Assembly (NCBI GenBank): GCA_965153355.1
Contig: OZ231126.1
Location: 49,476,001-49,540,000, forward strand
Length of the DNA stretch: 64,000 nucleotides
From: Flaccisagitta enflata
Lineage: Eukaryota > Chaetognatha > Sagittoidea > Aphragmophora
Reading direction: 5' to 3'
In this document: positions 62,198 to 64,000 of the stretch, in pieces
Layout of the letters: each line of letters begins with the position of its first letter
Numbering within the stretch: position 1 is the first letter of the stretch
Notes under the pieces: model-generated
What the model was told of the DNA's origin: nothing
Seen by the model: only the letters and a program-made list of their open reading frames with translations
Database searches by the model: none
Translations under genes and position numbers: made by a program

Positions 62198-64000
62198 TTT
62201 GGTGCGCCATAGCACCTCAATAACTAGCTCGGTCGGTTGGTCGGTTGGTCACGCTCGAGTTGAAAATCTCGAAAAGAAGCAAAAATCACTTGAAATGATT
62301 CAGAAATATGCTAGGATGATTCCCAGATGCGCCATAGCACCTCTATAATAGGTTCTGTCCGTCTGTCCATCTGTCGGTCACGCTCGAATGAAAACTCGCT
62401 GAAAATGTTTGAAATCAATTGAAAACTCATTTCATTCATTTCAATCACTAAAATTCATTTCATTCACTAAAATTCATTTCATTCATTCATTCATTCATTC
62501 ATTCATTCATTCATTCATTCATTCATTCATTTTGTTCATTCATTCATTCATTCATTCATTCATTCAATGTATTCATTCCATTTATTCATTCCATTCATTC
62601 ATTCATTCATTCATTTTATTCATTCATTTCATTTCATTCATTCATTTCATTCACTGAAAATGTTTGAAATCAATTGAAAACTCATTTCGTTCATTTCATC
62701 CACTGAAATACATTTCATTCACTAAAATAATCAGCTACGTTGAGGTCATTCAATAAAATTCATTTATTTCATTCATTCATTCATTTCATTCATTCATTCA
62801 TTCATTTCATTCATTCATTTCATTCATTCATTCATTCATTTCATTCATTCATTCATTCATTCATTCATTCATTTCATTCATTTCATTCATTTCATTCATT
62901 TCATTCATTTCATTCATTTCATTCATTCCATTCATTCATTCATTCATTCATTTCAATCATTTCATTCATTTCAATTATTTCATTCATTTCATTCATTTCA
63001 TTCATTTCATTCATTTCATTCTTTTCATTCATTTCATTCATTTCATTCATTTCATTCATTTCATTCTTTTCATTCATTTCATTTATTTCATTCGTTTCTT
63101 TCATTCATTCATTCATTCATTTTGTTCATTCATTCATTCATTCATTCATTCATTCATTCAATGTATTCATTCCATTTATTCATTCCATTCATTCATTCAT
63201 TCATTCATTTTATTCATTCATTTCATTTCATTCATTCATTTCATTCACTGAAAATGTTTGAAATCAATTGAAAACTCATTTCGTTCATTTCATCCACTGA
63301 AATACATTTCATTCACTAAAATAATCAGCTACGTTGAGGTCATTCAATAAAATTCATTTATTTCATTCATTCATTCATTTCATTCATTCATTTCATTCAT
63401 TATTTCATTCATTCAATTCATTCATTCATTCATTCATTCATTTCATTCATTCATTTCATTCATTTCATTCATTTCATTCATTTCATTCATTTCATTCATT
63501 TCATTCATTTCATTCATTCCATTCATTCCATTCATTCCATTCATTCATTCATTCATTCATTTCAATCATTTCATTCATTTCAATTATTTCATTCATTTCA
63601 TTCATTTCATTCATTTCATTCTTTTCATTCATTTCATTCATTTCATTCATTTCATTCATTTCATTCATTTCATTCATTTCATTTATTTCATTCGTTTCTT
63701 TCATTCATTCATTTCATTCATTCATTTCATTCATTTATTCATTCATTCATTCATTCATTCATTCCATTAATTTCATTCATTTCAATCATTTCAATCATTT
63801 CAATCATTTCAATCATTTCATCATTTCATCATTTCATCATTCATTCATTCATTTCATTTCATCGGCAGAAAATGTTTCGTTCATTTCATTCACTAAAATT
63901 CATTTCATTCACAAAAATAATCAGCTACGTTGAGGTCTGATCAAGCTGGGGATATGTCGGAAAGGTCTGGTGATAGGTCGGATAGGTATGGGGATCGGTC
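62198..64000 (-). mobile_element. D composite, copy 2, with a 1.5-kb ATTC expansion
   Basis: Hairpins GGTGCGCCATAGCACC (62201-62216) and AGATGCGCCATAGCACCT (62326-62343), each with the CACGCTCGA follow-on. ATTC/ATTTC repeats fill 62430-63910, organised in about 594-bp higher-order units (AAATAATCAGCTACGTTGAG starts near 62724, 63318 and 63914). The 21-bp array begins at about 63940 and leaves the window. Confidence 0.75.
62654..63840. repeat. Two 594-bp higher-order repeat units of ATTC
   Basis: CTGAAAATGTTTGAAATCAA occurs at 62654 and 63248, and the following 70 bases are identical. Internal ATTC/TTTCATTCA spacing is similar with small length changes. Confidence 0.85.

Overview
This is an AT-rich, repeat-dominated animal nuclear window. 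Two spliced protein-coding genes can be reconstructed exon by exon, with GT-AG introns and consistent phases. The first is a complete organic anion transporter (SLCO/OATP) with a ten-cysteine Kazal-like loop, a family known from animals. The second is a small secreted discoidin/F5-8C-like protein. Together with dense TE-rich introns and very long microsatellites this points to an invertebrate metazoan. I cannot name the phylum from the sequence.

Layout. 0-5 kb: satellite-core elements and a (GGAAGC)n family around a foldback. 5-10 kb: a mariner-like element and a 2.1 kb near-perfect palindrome. 10-19.7 kb: satellite-core elements, an inverted 60-bp minisatellite, a 630-bp compound trinucleotide tract, and a TA-flanked MITE split by a hAT-like MITE. 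21.1-34.3 kb: the SLCO gene, ten coding exons on +, 656 aa. Its introns hold a tRNA-derived SINE, three related MITEs and several foldbacks. 34.3-44.5 kb: a nested palindromic composite and a TIR-bounded element carrying a decayed unknown ORF. 47.5-48.2 kb (-): the secreted protein gene, two exons, 199 aa. 48.2-64 kb: G-rich minisatellites, a perfect (CGGT)64 tract, long ATTC arrays and more satellite-core elements.

The most unusual content is a set of short, ORF-less dispersed elements, called here A, B/D and C. Each has structured ends around a tandem-repeat core. B/D elements run from a head beginning AACAAGGCCGGATACACGGC, through a (GGAC/CGAC)n-type core, to a terminal hairpin followed by A's. 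The hairpin stem differs between copies but stays complementary (AGTCGCG/CGCGACT, AGTTGCG/CGCAACT, AGATGCG/CGCATCT, AGGTGCG/CGCACCT, AGTCGCT/AGCGACT), so structure is kept while sequence changes. A elements have long inverted GGGCAGCGGCCCC ends around a 20-21 bp minisatellite, and a further short terminal stem-loop that also varies with compensation. This resembles non-autonomous Helentron/Helitron-like (HINE) elements, which is an inference: no Rep/helicase protein is present here. Several large satellites in the window, including (CGGT)64 and the 1.5-kb ATTC array, sit exactly where such elements carry their cores, which suggests satellites grow out of these elements.

No rRNA, functional tRNA, CRISPR array or bacterial-type operon was seen. 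Most long ORFs in the window are translations of microsatellites.
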